From assembly GCA_907163375.1 (NCBI GenBank), contig CAJQUW010008951.1, forward strand, positions 250,501-314,500: a stretch of DNA of 64,000 bases, in the 5' to 3' direction. The DNA is from Prostheceraeus crozeri. Taxonomy: Eukaryota > Platyhelminthes > Polycladida > Euryleptidae. Position 1 is the stretch's first letter. Every line of letters begins with the position of its first letter. Positions 12,671 through 23,735 of this stretch are shown one piece after another. Below the pieces are notes generated by a model that was not told the origin of the DNA, made no database searches, and saw only the letters and a program-made list of their open reading frames with translations. The position numbers and the translations under genes were made by a program.

Positions 12671-13040
12671 TAAATTTGTGCAACGGCTGTAAGTTGAATC
12701 CGGATCGGACCCAAAAATTTTGCCGAACACAATCTGAAGAAGATTACATTGGAATACCGAATTACTGCGATCGTGGAGAATACATTTCCCAATATTTGGG
12801 CGAGGGTCTTGGTAGAGGGAATGAAATGAACAGAAGCTTATTTGCATCGGTTCGCTACATCACTGTAATGCACAAGTCAACGAAATATATGCATTTTTAC
12901 AAATTTGCAAAGCATGTGTACAAAAGTATTATAATTTCATAAGTCCGAGAAAAGGCCCAAATATTCAGCCAGATCTTGAAATAATTTTGTAAATCCGGCC
13001 CGAACCCGAATTCAGGTTGGGTCGAGTTCGAACACGTCTA
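12671..13040. repeat. hAT-like non-autonomous repeat, copy 1
   Basis: The left end (taaatttgtgcaacgg) and the reverse complement of the right end (tagacgtgttcgaactcg) are alike. Both lead into stretches made of cccgaaccc-like words. The interior shares 'attactgcga.c.tggaaaat' and 'tttcccaata' words with 25.29-25.32 kb. Short 'tagaNNTGTGC' ends followed by such words are seen in non-autonomous hAT elements. No clear 8-bp duplication is visible, so the class is tentative. Confidence 0.45.
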
Positions 13041-13802
13041 ATCCGGAGTGAGAACCGCGACCAGTCTCGCCCCCAGTGATTTCGATTTAAAGGCTCGGAC
13101 CCTGCCAGCGGCCAGGGTTTTTCAAACTCAGCAACCATTTGGATGCAGCTGAAAATGATGCTTTAATAATCAATTATCAAATTTAAAATTCACTCATTAT
13201 GTTTTCATGGTCAGAACAAAGACATACGAGTATTCATAGGCACATATAGATAGCCATGAGCTAAACGCAATTTTTGATGAATATGATAAGTGTGTAATTC
13301 ATACATATATTGAAGCATGTGCATGCTTTTCAAAACGCAACTATGCGACTCGCGCCGGCAGAGGAAATTGCTATGCCATCACCAACTTATCCCGCCAACA
13401 AAATCCAGCAAAAACTCGCAGTGTAGTTTTCCATGACTTGCTCTGTGCAGAGCGCAGTTGTTTTGAATTCCTTTTATGAATCATATACTTAGCCATAAGC
13501 CGCAAATGAAATTCCAGCACATCATTTTCAATCGCAATTGGCATGCACAATATACCACAAGCCGTAAGCCATGAGCCATAAGGACAGGGTTGAGCACGAT
13601 TAATCGGCACGCGACTTTTCTCAAGCTTGTTGTTTCCTAGTTATGTATCATTCCATACAAATGCAATAGAGGTCTTGGTTGATATCCAGATTTAATTTAT
13701 TTTCCACTATTTGATCACTAAATCCAAATAAAATAACACACCTTCTGTCTTTAATATATGATGTTATTTCAAATCATCATGTTATTTTAGTTGAGTGCGA
13801 TC
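13041..13802. other. No gene recognised
   Basis: This is non-coding sequence. The minus-strand frame at 13371-13610 has no recognisable domain. Confidence 0.4.
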
Positions 13803-14549
13803 CTTTAGACCAGTGATTCCCACCCTTGTATGATTTGTTACCCATACTTTTCTTTGAAATTGTCTCATTCATTACCCCCACGGAGGACTAACATCACTAT
13901 CAAATTATTAAGTGTCTAATATTATTTCAATTTTTTCATTATTTCAACAGTTTCAATCTTGTTGATAGAAGCAATGATAGACAAAGCACTTTATATGCCT
14001 CAAAATATTAAATTTTTTCCTTCAAGTAGCTAGCCAGGCTCATTAATATGTAGAAAAATAAAAGCGAGTACAATAGAACGAGTTACAACTGTACGAATTG
14101 TGTAGAACTGCACCTTAAAAACCCTGACATTGACTTTTGAATTGCGGCGAATTTTCGCTGCTTTATGGAGGGATTTTTTTAATATTTTTATTCGCTGTTT
14201 GTGGAGGGATTAACGAAAACCAGGATGCTCATTTTTAATCAAACAGAACAAGACAGTGTCACAAGTGCTAACTCATTGTGTTCTTGTTGCTTACTCAACA
14301 AGCTAATTAAATCGTACATAATCCTCTACGCTATGGAACTGTGTATCTACGCATCTAAACGCGGAACAACATGGAACAGGGAAGGAGTACACATGACCAC
14401 ATGGCCACAAGTGAACCACCTATAGAAACGTAGTCTAAGAAAGATATACATAAATTGTGAGAGGTGTTCCCATTACTCGAGAAAATTGGCAGATTACCCC
14501 TGTGAGGTAATTTACCGCTAGGTTACTTAGGTAAGCCACTGCTTTAGAC
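13803..14549. mobile_element. Non-autonomous hAT element with perfect 8-bp target duplication
   Basis: The 731-bp unit at 13811-14541 starts CAGTGATTCCCACCC and ends with the reverse complement of CAGTGGCTTACC. It is flanked on both sides by the identical 8-mer CTTTAGAC (13803-13810 and 14542-14549). The CAGTG ends and the 8-bp duplication are diagnostic of the hAT superfamily. The interior has two similar words (tttatggagggatt and tttgtggagggatt) and one 74-codon frame without recognisable transposase motifs, so mobility would depend on a transposase from elsewhere. Confidence 0.85.
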
Positions 14550-15808
14550 CATCAATAATAAGAAAAATAATGTTGATCACAACAACAAATTGCATGGAGA
14601 AAATTTTAACCTAATCCTATTTCAATAAGCGACCCTCAAGTCACAAGAAAATGTTGAGCTTCAATTACATTATTCTGGTCATGATAAATTTGATAAACGT
14701 GTCATTTGTGATGCATAGTTATGATTTTGATGGGTCAAAATAATGTCATCAAGCTCACTCTACGTAATCGATAGCAAAATATTTCACTATACGTCGACCA
14801 ATGGTTGGTTGCTTGTATATCCTCAATAAATACCAAGTCAGTGATACTATCTCTAAATTCATCGAAATTTCTGTTAATGTTTCAGTAGTACTTATGATTA
14901 AAGCAGTCAATCATATTATATAATCAGTAATTCGGTAAAGGCCTATTTATTTATGACAGTGCTTATGCGATATTTCATTCTATTATAGTTACATGATTAT
15001 CAAATCACTATCATTGTCATTTTGAATAAGTGAATTACCATTTTTTCATTTCGCTTTGTCAGTAATTGTTGAAACATAATTTACATTAGGTCTACATATA
15101 ATCGCATGTTTGAAAAATTCATTTAGTTGATGTTCTAGATTTTATCGAAGATTGAGAGGAATATAAAAAGAAAATCTCAGATTTCACTTAGTCATATATT
15201 CGAAGTGAATATGCTATAAAATGTATCGAATCGATTTTCATGTAATAATGGGTTAATTTTCCTTGGGCTACTTTCCATTGTTACTATGGCGACTGCTAGT
15301 GCTCCCTGATCTAAGAATTCAAAGTTCGTGCATGAAGAGGTGGCATCAGAAATTTGTCTGCGACTAAAGACTGAAACGATGAATAAAGAGCAAATTCTTC
15401 ACTTCAACATTTGAAACTGACATCAAATGATTCGAAGTAGGTTGCTTTCATTCGCTTCTGTGCTCTTGAAGTCGAAATGTCCGATGTAATCAAAGAATAA
15501 AATCTATTAACAGAAAGATTCAAAAAGTAATAGAATATTTCTTTCTCGGCTTATTGATCACTCCAGTGCGAATCCACTCAACACCATAAAACCAAAATCA
15601 TTTTACAACATTGGCCTCGGTGGCTCGGAAGCTACCATCGAATCAGCCGTCCGCTTCGCCATCAGGGCAAATTTTCGGCATAGCTAAAACACTTTTACTA
15701 AAATTCCTTTTTTCCTATTTCTTAAGACCTGATAACGCCGAGAGAATTCTGTTTATGTAATTAAATGAAGCGTTTCTCAATGGTTGGCTCTTCATGATTC
15801 TGCTACTA
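14550..15808. other. No gene recognised
   Basis: This is AT-rich non-coding sequence with a GC-richer patch at about 15610-15680. No protein motif was found. Confidence 0.45.
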
Positions 15809-16032
15809 CACTGTAAATCGCTGGATACGAAAATTACATACAAACGTATACCAAAATCACATACAATTTGAAAGTAACATCTGATACGAGATTCTCGTAT
15901 GTTTACAGAGATCTGGTATGTTTTTCATACGAAATCTCACTTACTTTCGTATGTGATTGGTATGTAGCGATACGAACTATTCTGAACAGAGTTTATTCGC
16001 AAACATGTTTCTGTGGCGTCGGTGGCCACCAT

Positions 16033-16662
16033 ACTCTCCATACAAGCTCTATTCAATAGATCACAAAGATTGACTAGTGACCCCCTTGACCGTGAGAACA
16101 ATAAAAATATCGTTCGTGAAATCTTCGTACAAAATGGATATCACCCGAAGCAAATTGAAAGAATATTTGAAAAAAGTCCTAAAAGAAAAAAAATGAAAAT
16201 GAAGACAGTGAAAAAGTAGATATGTACTGGAAATTACCCTTCATCAGTAGTACTTTGAGCGAAATAAAATCCAAGGTCAAGCAAATAAATAGAAGTTTAG
16301 AAAAAATCACGCTGAAAGTTGCCATCACCACCTTGAAAAGTCAAAACTTTGTAAAAAATTAAGACGGAATTCCTTTTGACGAATGCTCTTCCCTCGTATA
16401 CAAATACTCTTGTGAGCTATGCAATAAAAGCTACTTCGGAGAGACTCGTCGCCATTTGCACAAAAGAATTAACGAACACCTTAAAGGACGACCACCATCC
16501 GAAATTTCAATGCACGAGCATATACCAAAGAAAGAAAATTTCAAAATAATGATGAAAACGCTATACACTAAAATTGCTGAATCGCTATACATCAAATCTT
16601 TCACCAACAAGAATCAACTGATGAACAACGACATCCAATCAGAGCCACTTTTACTTTATTGA
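16033..16662 (+). pseudogene. Penelope-like reverse transcriptase C-terminus with GIY-YIG endonuclease
   Basis: The remnant begins with a linker (REIFVQNGYHPKQIERIF) that normally follows the reverse transcriptase thumb. It changes frame near 16205 and passes through one in-frame TAA at about 16360. It then gives LVYKYSCELCNKSYFGETRR followed by HLHKRINEHLKG, the classic GIY-YIG pattern of Penelope-like elements with a CxxC before the second motif. The C-terminal segment ends at a stop at 16660-16662. In the family this endonuclease nicks the target DNA for target-primed reverse transcription. The catalytic reverse transcriptase core is missing by 5' truncation, so the copy is dead. Confidence 0.85.
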
Positions 16663-16719
16663 TTTTCCAGTGATTGTAAATTTGCATAAAAACTAACTCT
16701 TTATTGTATTTTATCTCTA

Positions 16720-16764
16720 TGCACTGATGATGGTGGCCACCGACGCCACAGAAACATGTTTGCG
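16720..16764 (+). ncRNA. Hammerhead ribozyme (type I-like) in the Penelope-like tail
   Basis: The core segment CTGATGA lies at 16724-16730. It is followed by stem II (16731-16737 with 16745-16750, one bulged G, 7-nt loop), GAA at 16751-16753, a palindromic stem III ACATGT (16754-16759), the cleavage-site base T16760, and stem I TGCG (16761-16764), which pairs with TGCA at 16720-16723 (one G-U pair). All conserved core positions of a hammerhead are present, so self-cleavage after 16760 is predicted. Stem III can form only 2 bp around a 2-nt loop. In known Penelope-type hammerheads with such short stem III, cleavage is helped by dimer formation. Confidence 0.75.
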
Positions 16765-17146
16765 AATAAACTCTGTTCAAAATTTACGGCTTCTCTCTCT
16801 CAAAACGAACTATTCTATCTGTGATTGGCTGTTTTACACTGAAATACGAGTTGTTGGCATGTTTTATATACGAGACCCGATGCAAATTCATCCTTATTCG
16901 TATGCCTGTGGCATGTATTTGGTATGTGCAGCTTTAAGTCACATAGCAAGAAATATGTGTATTAAATACTACTGTCAAATAATACTTTCAGTAATACCAG
17001 TCGTGAATATTTTTTGTTTGATGGAGTGGTATTTAACTAGATTAGAGTTATTGTGAACTTAATGCTCCACGAGATTGTCGTCGTTGCTACGTGTCTAGCA
17101 ACATTAACAGGACGCTTAGTTAGCTCTACTTTATGAGCCAAGTTGA

Positions 17147-18576
17147 TACAGTGGTGGCCATAAATTTCAGACCACGTAGATGGCCATAAATTTAGGACCA
17201 CAATGCAAGTAACTAGTTAAGTTATGATGAGCTTGTAATTAAATCCCTCTTTAGAAGTTTGAAAACTAATGAATTCCACCACTTTTTATTATGAGCATAA
17301 TAAAATAATCAATATTTGGTGGTTCCACCACCAGCTTTTATCACTGCGGCAATTCTTCTGGGCATTGATGCCACCAAGTATTGACACAAGTCGGATGATA
17401 TTTCTAACACCCATGCTTCTCGAATAGCATTTTGAAGATCACTCAATGTGGAGGGAGACTTCTTCGACACTCTGACTTTGACGGATTGCCAGAGGTTCTC
17501 GATTGGATTCAGGTCTGGTGAGTTACCAGGCCAATCGAGACCCTCGATGTTGTTGGTAGAAAGCCATGTTGTCACTGATGCCGCTTTATGGCATGGAGCA
17601 GAGTCATGCTGAAATATTTCGCAGTTGTGACAATTCATGAAGGTTGTCAGCTTCTCCTGCAATACTTCTACGTACTTGGATTGATTCATCCTTTCGTTTC
17701 TTGCCATAAACGTGAGACCTCCACGACCTTGACCACTGAAGCATCCCCACACCATTATCTCGCAGGAGGATGCTTTACTGTTGGAGTCACAAATCGAGGA
17801 TTGTAGCGCTCTCCGCTAGGTCGTCGAACAGGACCAGACCGTTTGAACAACTGAAGAGTTGACTCGTCGGACCAAAGAACTTTTCTCCATTGATCCATCG
17901 TCCAATTCTTATAGCGTCGTGCCCATGCAAGTCGAGATTTCTACATTCTTGCGGTTAGTAATGGTTTTCTCGCGGATCTGTACGAGCGAAGATTCATATG
18001 AGCCAAATGTCTACGAACAGATCTGGGAGATAACACAGTTCCATGATCAGCTTACACTTTGGAAACAGAATTGCTTGAAATGAATGGTTGATTTTGGACT
18101 TCTCGGCGGATAAGGCGGTTATCCCTCAAAGTAGTTTTCTTCGGTGCACCTGATCGTGGACGGTCACTTAAGGATTTCACTTCGCGATACTTCACATTGG
18201 CTTGATGTACAGCAGTCTTTGATACATTGAATGTGTTCGCAATATAACGTTCACTACGACCATTTTCATGGTAGGCGACTATCTGCACTCTCACAGTTGG
18301 CTTGATGCTCTTTGCTTTGCCCATTCTCGGATTGTGACAGCTAATCGGTGAGCATTTGTATTTATCCGTTGGAATGTCTTTCAACCAGGAGAGTGGGCGT
18401 CGCTAAACAAAGTTGTGAATTGTAGCTATCTATGAGAAGAATGGTGAGTGACTCATCGTGTCACTAAGACTTTGATGGCTGTAAAAACAAAAGTATGGAG
18501 CAGTAACAGAAGTTGCTAAGTGGTCTTAAATTGATCGCCAAATCTACGTGGTCTTAAGTTAATGGCCACCGCTGTA
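17147..18576 (-). mobile_element. Tc1-like DNA transposon
   Basis: The 1426-bp element at 17149-18574 has inverted ends that begin CAGTGGTGGCCAT (left) and CAGCGGTGGCCAT (right, complement). Each end also contains a second, inner 'ggccat...accac'-type repeat, and each is flanked by TA. This is the standard Tc1 architecture. The element lies inside the larger TA-flanked unit at 15.8-19.1 kb and carries a transposase on the minus strand. Confidence 0.9.
17309..18324 (-). pseudogene. Tc1 transposase, frameshifted
   Basis: The likely start is the ATG at 18324 (MGKAKSIKPTVRVQIVAYHE), followed by a helix-turn-helix DNA-binding region (ERYIANTFNVSKTAVHQ) and the GAPKKTT linker. The catalytic domain shows SDEST at about 17870 (first Asp), then MVWGCFSG, QHDSAPCHK (second Asp) and WPGNSPDLNPIENLW (Glu), i.e. 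a DD34E triad. All three acidic residues are still encoded. The frame is broken between about 18050 and 17760: at least one single-base shift lies just before MVWGCFSG. The length (about 340 codons) is normal for Tc1, so the copy is a recent, lightly damaged one. Confidence 0.88.
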
Positions 18577-19079
18577 AACATCGGTTCATTCAAACGATAT
18601 CGTTCGTACAATCATGTTGACTTATATATCTCAAACATAACTATTTTTGCGTTCATGAATTATAATGTGTTTTTATTTCGGATTGATAATATGCTTAGTT
18701 CCAAAATTACATAATGCATAATTGTTGATGGTCAAATACTTATTGATTATTTATGAAATGCCTTAGACTTACGTGTATCAAAATCGAATTCAGTATTGAA
18801 GGTATGACTCTTGAATATCATTGTCTCACTACTTACAGAATAGTAGTAACATTAGTGTGATCTTTATTGACAAAAGGCCTTAAATCAAGATAGTTTGGAC
18901 ATGATTTATGCTTTCCTTCAACATTGTGCTGGTATGGCTTTAGTATGTAAAGCATACCACATTTGAAATAACATGCGAAAAGCATACAAATATATACCAA
19001 GAGAATACAGAAATATACCAAAAAAGTATTTTGGTATGCATCCTTCGTATGTGATTGGTATTGAGCGATTTACAGTGTA

Positions 19080-21340
19080 AAGTTGCTAATTAAGCATGAT
19101 GGTGTGTTTGATCCAAGTTTTGAACTTCTTCATAAGGTTATCTTTCAATAGTTCATTTTGAAATTGTTCCAAAAATAAGGAAAGTGACATTTTGTCAGAT
19201 TTTCTGTGCCGTTAACACTAGTTCCACTGAGAAAGGGTGCTTTTCGCTCCCCTGGCGAATTTTTGAACATCTTTTAGACCAAGCAGCCCATGGCCACCAG
19301 ATTTCTATTAAATTACATTTTACGTATTATGCAACTTTTGACAGAAGGATGATAAATTCGCCACAATACTTTTGGCGTGAGAGCTATTTTAAAATTTAAA
19401 TGTTTGGAAGGTGTTGGCTGATCTCGGTATATATTCACTTCTAGTGTATATTTATTCTTGATGAAATACGTTGCATATAATCGAATAATATTATAAATCC
19501 ATATAATTACATAATGGATTCTTCCTATAAATATAGAGATACTCACAAATGCAAAATCTTTAAATTTGAAATTATCTGCTTAGTATGTATGCATATTTGA
19601 AATTCAAATTGCAAAGATGATTCTTTTATTATTTTGTTCTTTTTTATTTCTGCATCTGATCAGCAATTATTGAAATTTTCCAGAATCATATTGCTTTTAG
19701 TATCAGTGTCTCGATAAAAGTCTCCGAATCGGGTTGTTTCTTCACCTGTAGAAACTAAATACTAAAATGTGCGATTCTAATGATATTTGCATTGAACTAA
19801 AAGTTTGATTGTTTGACCTTCGACTTCATCTTATACAATGATGTAATCTCAGAGCGATGAATAATCATCGCTTTATTAGCCACCATGACCAGATCTTTCG
19901 ATGAGCGTATGGTTTATTAGTTTTTGTTGTCATTTTCCATTTCAAATAGTGATCTAATAGAACTTTGTTAAAAATTGGCGGTTTTTTGACTTTCACCTCA
20001 GCCCAGGACATTAGAAATAAAACTGATGCTATTTTTCTGAATCCCCTTTCAATGCCTATTCGATTGATATGTGGTTTAGCAAAATTGGTTCGGTAGTTAC
20101 GGAGATCACCGGGGGCGAGGGTTAAGCCACATTTGAAGGTTCCTAGAATTGTAGAATATCATTTCACAGATATATTGGATCGAGTGCTTTTGAAAGAAAA
20201 TCTTCCACACTGCATACGCATTTGTTTTAGAAAGATTCCGTGCACGCAAATCAATCTCATTTCTAAGCATGCAGTTTTCTACTCAAACTTGGCTTCCACT
20301 ATAATCAACCATTTTAGAATGGTAAATAACTATATTCAAGGGGACTTGCAACTGAAAGGGGACGTATCTGTCACCTCACACCGAGATCTCGAGCACTTCA
20401 GCTCTCATTACGGATAAAGTCAAAGATCAAACATGGTAAAAGTATCAACATGGTAACACAGTTGCCTTCTAATTGATATTAAATTAAAAGAAGCAGATCA
20501 ATCATGATTTTTGATTATAATTACTTGGTATGCATTTGACAATATTGACGACATTAATTAACACCGACTTTTTGGAATACATTCACATACAGTTCCCTCA
20601 AGATCAACAAAGCTGTTACACAATGCATTTCAGTATGTTCAAATATGCACATGATTAATGAGTTGTGTGGTATGCTTCTATTTCGGAGATGCAATGGATT
20701 CTCAGACTATTCAATGGATCTCGTATTAAACTGCTTCTTGGCTCAGAATTCATTCCCTATTTCGGAAAAAGACGAATCAGTTAATCAAAAGGCATTTATT
20801 GAAACTATAATGCCATCATCAATGATATAAAAGAAGAAGAATTATTCAAAAGAAAGAAAGTCTTAATATAGTTGAAGCTCAATCAGTTTCTTTATCAAGT
20901 TGGCCTCTCACCATCTAATATTTGCTTCGTCAACATCGTTACTAATAATTCCTTTGAAAGAAGAGTTTTCTGCTTAGATATTGATGACTTGTTTTCTCAT
21001 ATACGCTCAGATAAGATAGAACCGATGACTTCTTTCCTGTATTGATAAGAGACATTCCTGCATAACGAGATGAAATTATCTTGGAGGGCAGTCAGTCAAT
21101 TTGCATGGCAGTTATATTTTCTGTTGCTAAACGATAGCGTAGCATTCAGAATAGTCACAGCGGTGAAAAAAGGATGTTTAAATATCAGTCAATTTTGACT
21201 TACAGCATGTAAAGCATGGGCATAGGGTAAATATAGAAGCAGCCTCAAACTTAGGGTTCATACAACTACAGTAGTACAAACAGAAATATGGTTGCTAACT
21301 TCTAACACCCTATCTTCCACCTGCTTCAAGAGGCTTCGTC
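19080..21340. other. No gene recognised
   Basis: This is AT-rich non-coding sequence. Open frames at 20133-20417 and 20645-20830 have no recognisable domains. I saw no terminal repeats. Confidence 0.45.
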
Positions 21341-21367
21341 TACTATCGAGGTACATTTTATAATCAA

Positions 21368-21988
21368 TTGCATGTCGAATCGAAGATTCCGTTGGTGATC
21401 TTTCAAAACAGTGTGAGGTTTTTAGGAGTTACGATGGACAGTGATTTGAAGTGGAAAAGTCATATCCAGCTGATTGAACGAAAATGTGCTCAACGCATCT
21501 ATATTCTGCGGAGAATTAAATCTTTTACCAGCGACGAGGAATTCTTGATGATATTCAATAGAATCATAAGATCTATCATGGAGTATGCCTGCCCTGCCTT
21601 CATCGGACTTTCTCAAGAACAATCACACTCCTTACAGAAAATTCAAAGACGATGCCTAAAAATCAAGGGCATTACTATATCTGAAGATCTTTCCTCGAGA
21701 AGGTCTCGCTTGTCGCTGAACATTCTGCGAGATATTTCCAATGCCAAATCTCTGCTGCATTTTCTGAATCCAGTGTTTCTACCAAGTGGTCCCATCTCAG
21801 TGCCTTTTTGCAGAACTTCCTTGTGTCGCAATTCTTTTTTACCATCAGTGTGTATAATCGCGTCATCTGCACTTCATGATTGAGTCACTTACTTTATTTT
21901 ATGATTTTTAAATCGCAATTTGTACCTTAATTTTTTGATTGCCATTTCAAGAATGAATAAACGTTTCTCTCTCTCTCTCTCTCTCTCT
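21368..21988 (+). mobile_element. LINE 3' end fragment with (TC)n tail
   Basis: A 171-codon open frame (21368-21883) reads as the region after the reverse transcriptase of a non-LTR retrotransposon: a VRFLGVTMDSDLKWKSHI segment, then IRSIMEYACPAFIGLS and LQKIQRRCLKIKG. A short 3' untranslated region with AATAAA (21956-21961) runs into a pure (TC)n tract at 21966-21988, which may be the element's simple-repeat tail. The fragment is 5' truncated, and neither the endonuclease nor the YxDD box is present. Confidence 0.8.
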
Positions 21989-22129
21989 TGCACACGTTTG
22001 CTAATCGTATTGTTATGTGATATCTGTGTATTGTATACTGTCTATGAGGACCATGTAATCCTGACTGCAATGATTTTACCATATAGAATCACACTACAAT
22101 GCCTCTGTGAGCATGTTTGAATTCGAATT

Positions 22130-23120
22130 GCAATCATTGACTATCAGCCTCGGCTGTCGTCCTTGCCTCGTCCTTGCATAGTCATTGCAGTCCTCTCAAG
22201 CATACTCGCGGTGATGCATTGAGCATGAATCGGAGGAATAATCTATGATCAAGCTTCTTCATCTCACTTTGAATGAGCGTATACATTGAGTTTATTTCTA
22301 TGTATGATTTGCGTTTCTTGTGATTTCAAGTACATTCATTTCCTACGACTAGCCATTACTAAACAGGCGAAACTGGCCCGGAATCCCGGAATAAATTAAC
22401 GACTTTTCCTTGAATCTCTTCTTCATTTGTGTTATTTCCGTTTTGATGGTTCTTAATTTCTATCACATACCTAGCAAAAAAGTAAAATAGAATTCTGAAC
22501 ATATCATACGTTGATATTTTTAAGTCTATATAAGCTTGAAATTATTGAAATTTTTATCCTTTTTCATGTAGAACTTTATAAATAACGGCAATCTTCAATA
22601 AAGCAGCTTGACTTATCATCATTTTTTAGTATGAATATAACATGCAGCTCAGAGATAATTTTATTCTATTAGAGTTTAATCAGTTTATCTTCTGAATAAA
22701 GAACTTGTATTCGAAAAATGATTATACACGAATTACAATATACAGTATGCACGAACATTATATTTAAGCAAAAGCTAAGTACAATGCAACGCACGCCCGA
22801 CATCGAAAAAATCCTAGCCTTGACGACCACCTCGGTAGAAATAATTTCATCGATCGAAGTCGACTTCGGCTTCGCTATAAACTTGGCATTGACATAGGCC
22901 TCATCATCGACAAATGTCTTCACCAAACGTCGGTCTCGACCGCGATAGAAATGTCTTGGCCTTGATTTCACTCAAGGCCTCAATCAACATGATTATATTA
23001 CTTTGCAATAAAATCACATTACACGCCTCCCTCGAAGAAAAAATGTAATTTTCGTGTAAATGACTGAAAATATGTGAACCTATGTCAATGGTCCACTGTG
23101 CAAGTGTACTCATAAATGCA
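22130..23120. other. No gene recognised
   Basis: This is non-coding sequence. Between about 22785 and 22970 several tcgac/catcga words occur close together, reminiscent of the 7.3-9.7 kb motif cluster, but I could not define a repeat unit. Confidence 0.35.
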
Positions 23121-23124
23121 TGTA

Positions 23125-23735
23125 ATCTGTATTGTCCACAGAATTAAATATTTTGTTTATCTGCTTCGGTTTGCTAGAAGTGTGATTAATACGAAATGGA
23201 CGGCACATTGAGGAACCTATTAGGTGGGCAAAAAGGAATTCCTAATACCTTACAGAGATAGGAAAAAAAGTCGTGCGTCGCTTGCGGATGAATGTGAGTT
23301 CCAGCAAAGTGCTTCGATTGCCAAAATTCCTTCAGATTCGAAGAATTCAGCATTGCCTACAAGTTTTCTCCATAATGTTGGCCCTTCCGATCATTATTAA
23401 AGAAAGTAGCAGGCGTACGAAAATTAGTTCACTTGATGATCCTCTCCTCGGCATTGCTCACTGTATAGTGCATACATTGAATCGAAGCCACGCATCGATG
23501 TGTGTTTTGGTGTGTGCGAGGTGATATCACAGCACGCGCGCATCTCTCACTGGCTCTACTGTCCTCTGCTGACAGCTTATTGTTCGCCATTTCCAATAGC
23601 AAGCGATACACGAATTATCCATTCGAGAAGGAGCAAGTTGTCTAATTCGGTGATTTCAATATTAAGGTTACATACAATTCTTCCTTTCTAGGAAACCGAA
23701 GCGCGCGCAGATGAATCTAATTCTGTGGTATTGTC
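23125..23735 (+). repeat. Dispersed repeat family R2, copy 1
   Basis: This copy aligns with 60000-60545 (shared ccacagaatta, ttgctagaagtg and ccttcagattcgaagaatt words, and a shared 3' block tcctttctag...ttctgtggtat) and partly with 44840-45000. The middle of copies 1 and 3 has an open stretch around LIPYRDRKKSRASLAD, with equivalent residues at 60.1 kb. The protein is not recognised. The shared tttcctttctag looks like a splice acceptor, but this is speculative. Confidence 0.6.

Larger units (their letters stand above)
15972..16816 (+). mobile_element. 5'-truncated Penelope-like element with 12-bp target duplication
   Basis: The element occupies 15984-16804 and is flanked by the identical 12-mer ACGAACTATTCT (15972-15983 and 16805-16816). 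In order it holds an inverted 49-bp copy of its own tail (15984-16032), a C-terminal coding remnant with a GIY-YIG endonuclease, an untranslated stretch, and a hammerhead-bearing tail (about 16720-16778) followed by about 26 nt. The inverted 49 bp match the tail perfectly, which points to a fairly recent insertion. Inverted partial tail copies at the 5' end and variable target duplications are known for Penelope-like elements. Confidence 0.88.
15807..19079. mobile_element. TA-flanked inverted-repeat element carrying two nested insertions
   Basis: The outer ends at 15809 and 19077 are perfect inverted repeats of CACTGTAAATCGCT, each flanked by TA (15807-15808 and 19078-19079), as for Tc1-mariner-type elements. 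Subterminal sequence is built from repeated words such as ttcgtatgtgattggtat. Removing the Penelope insertion (15984-16804 plus one target copy) and the Tc1 insertion (17149-18574 plus one TA) leaves about 1.0 kb of host element with no transposase, so it is probably non-autonomous. Confidence 0.75.

Noticed and set aside
20060-20120. Coding remnant around 'aattggttcggtagttacgg'
   Set aside because: The phrase looks like repeats I have seen elsewhere, but no frame or second copy in this window supports a call.
21966-21988. (TC)n tract as a regulatory GAGA element
   Set aside because: It directly follows an AATAAA and a LINE 3' region, so it is better explained as the element's tail or an ordinary microsatellite.
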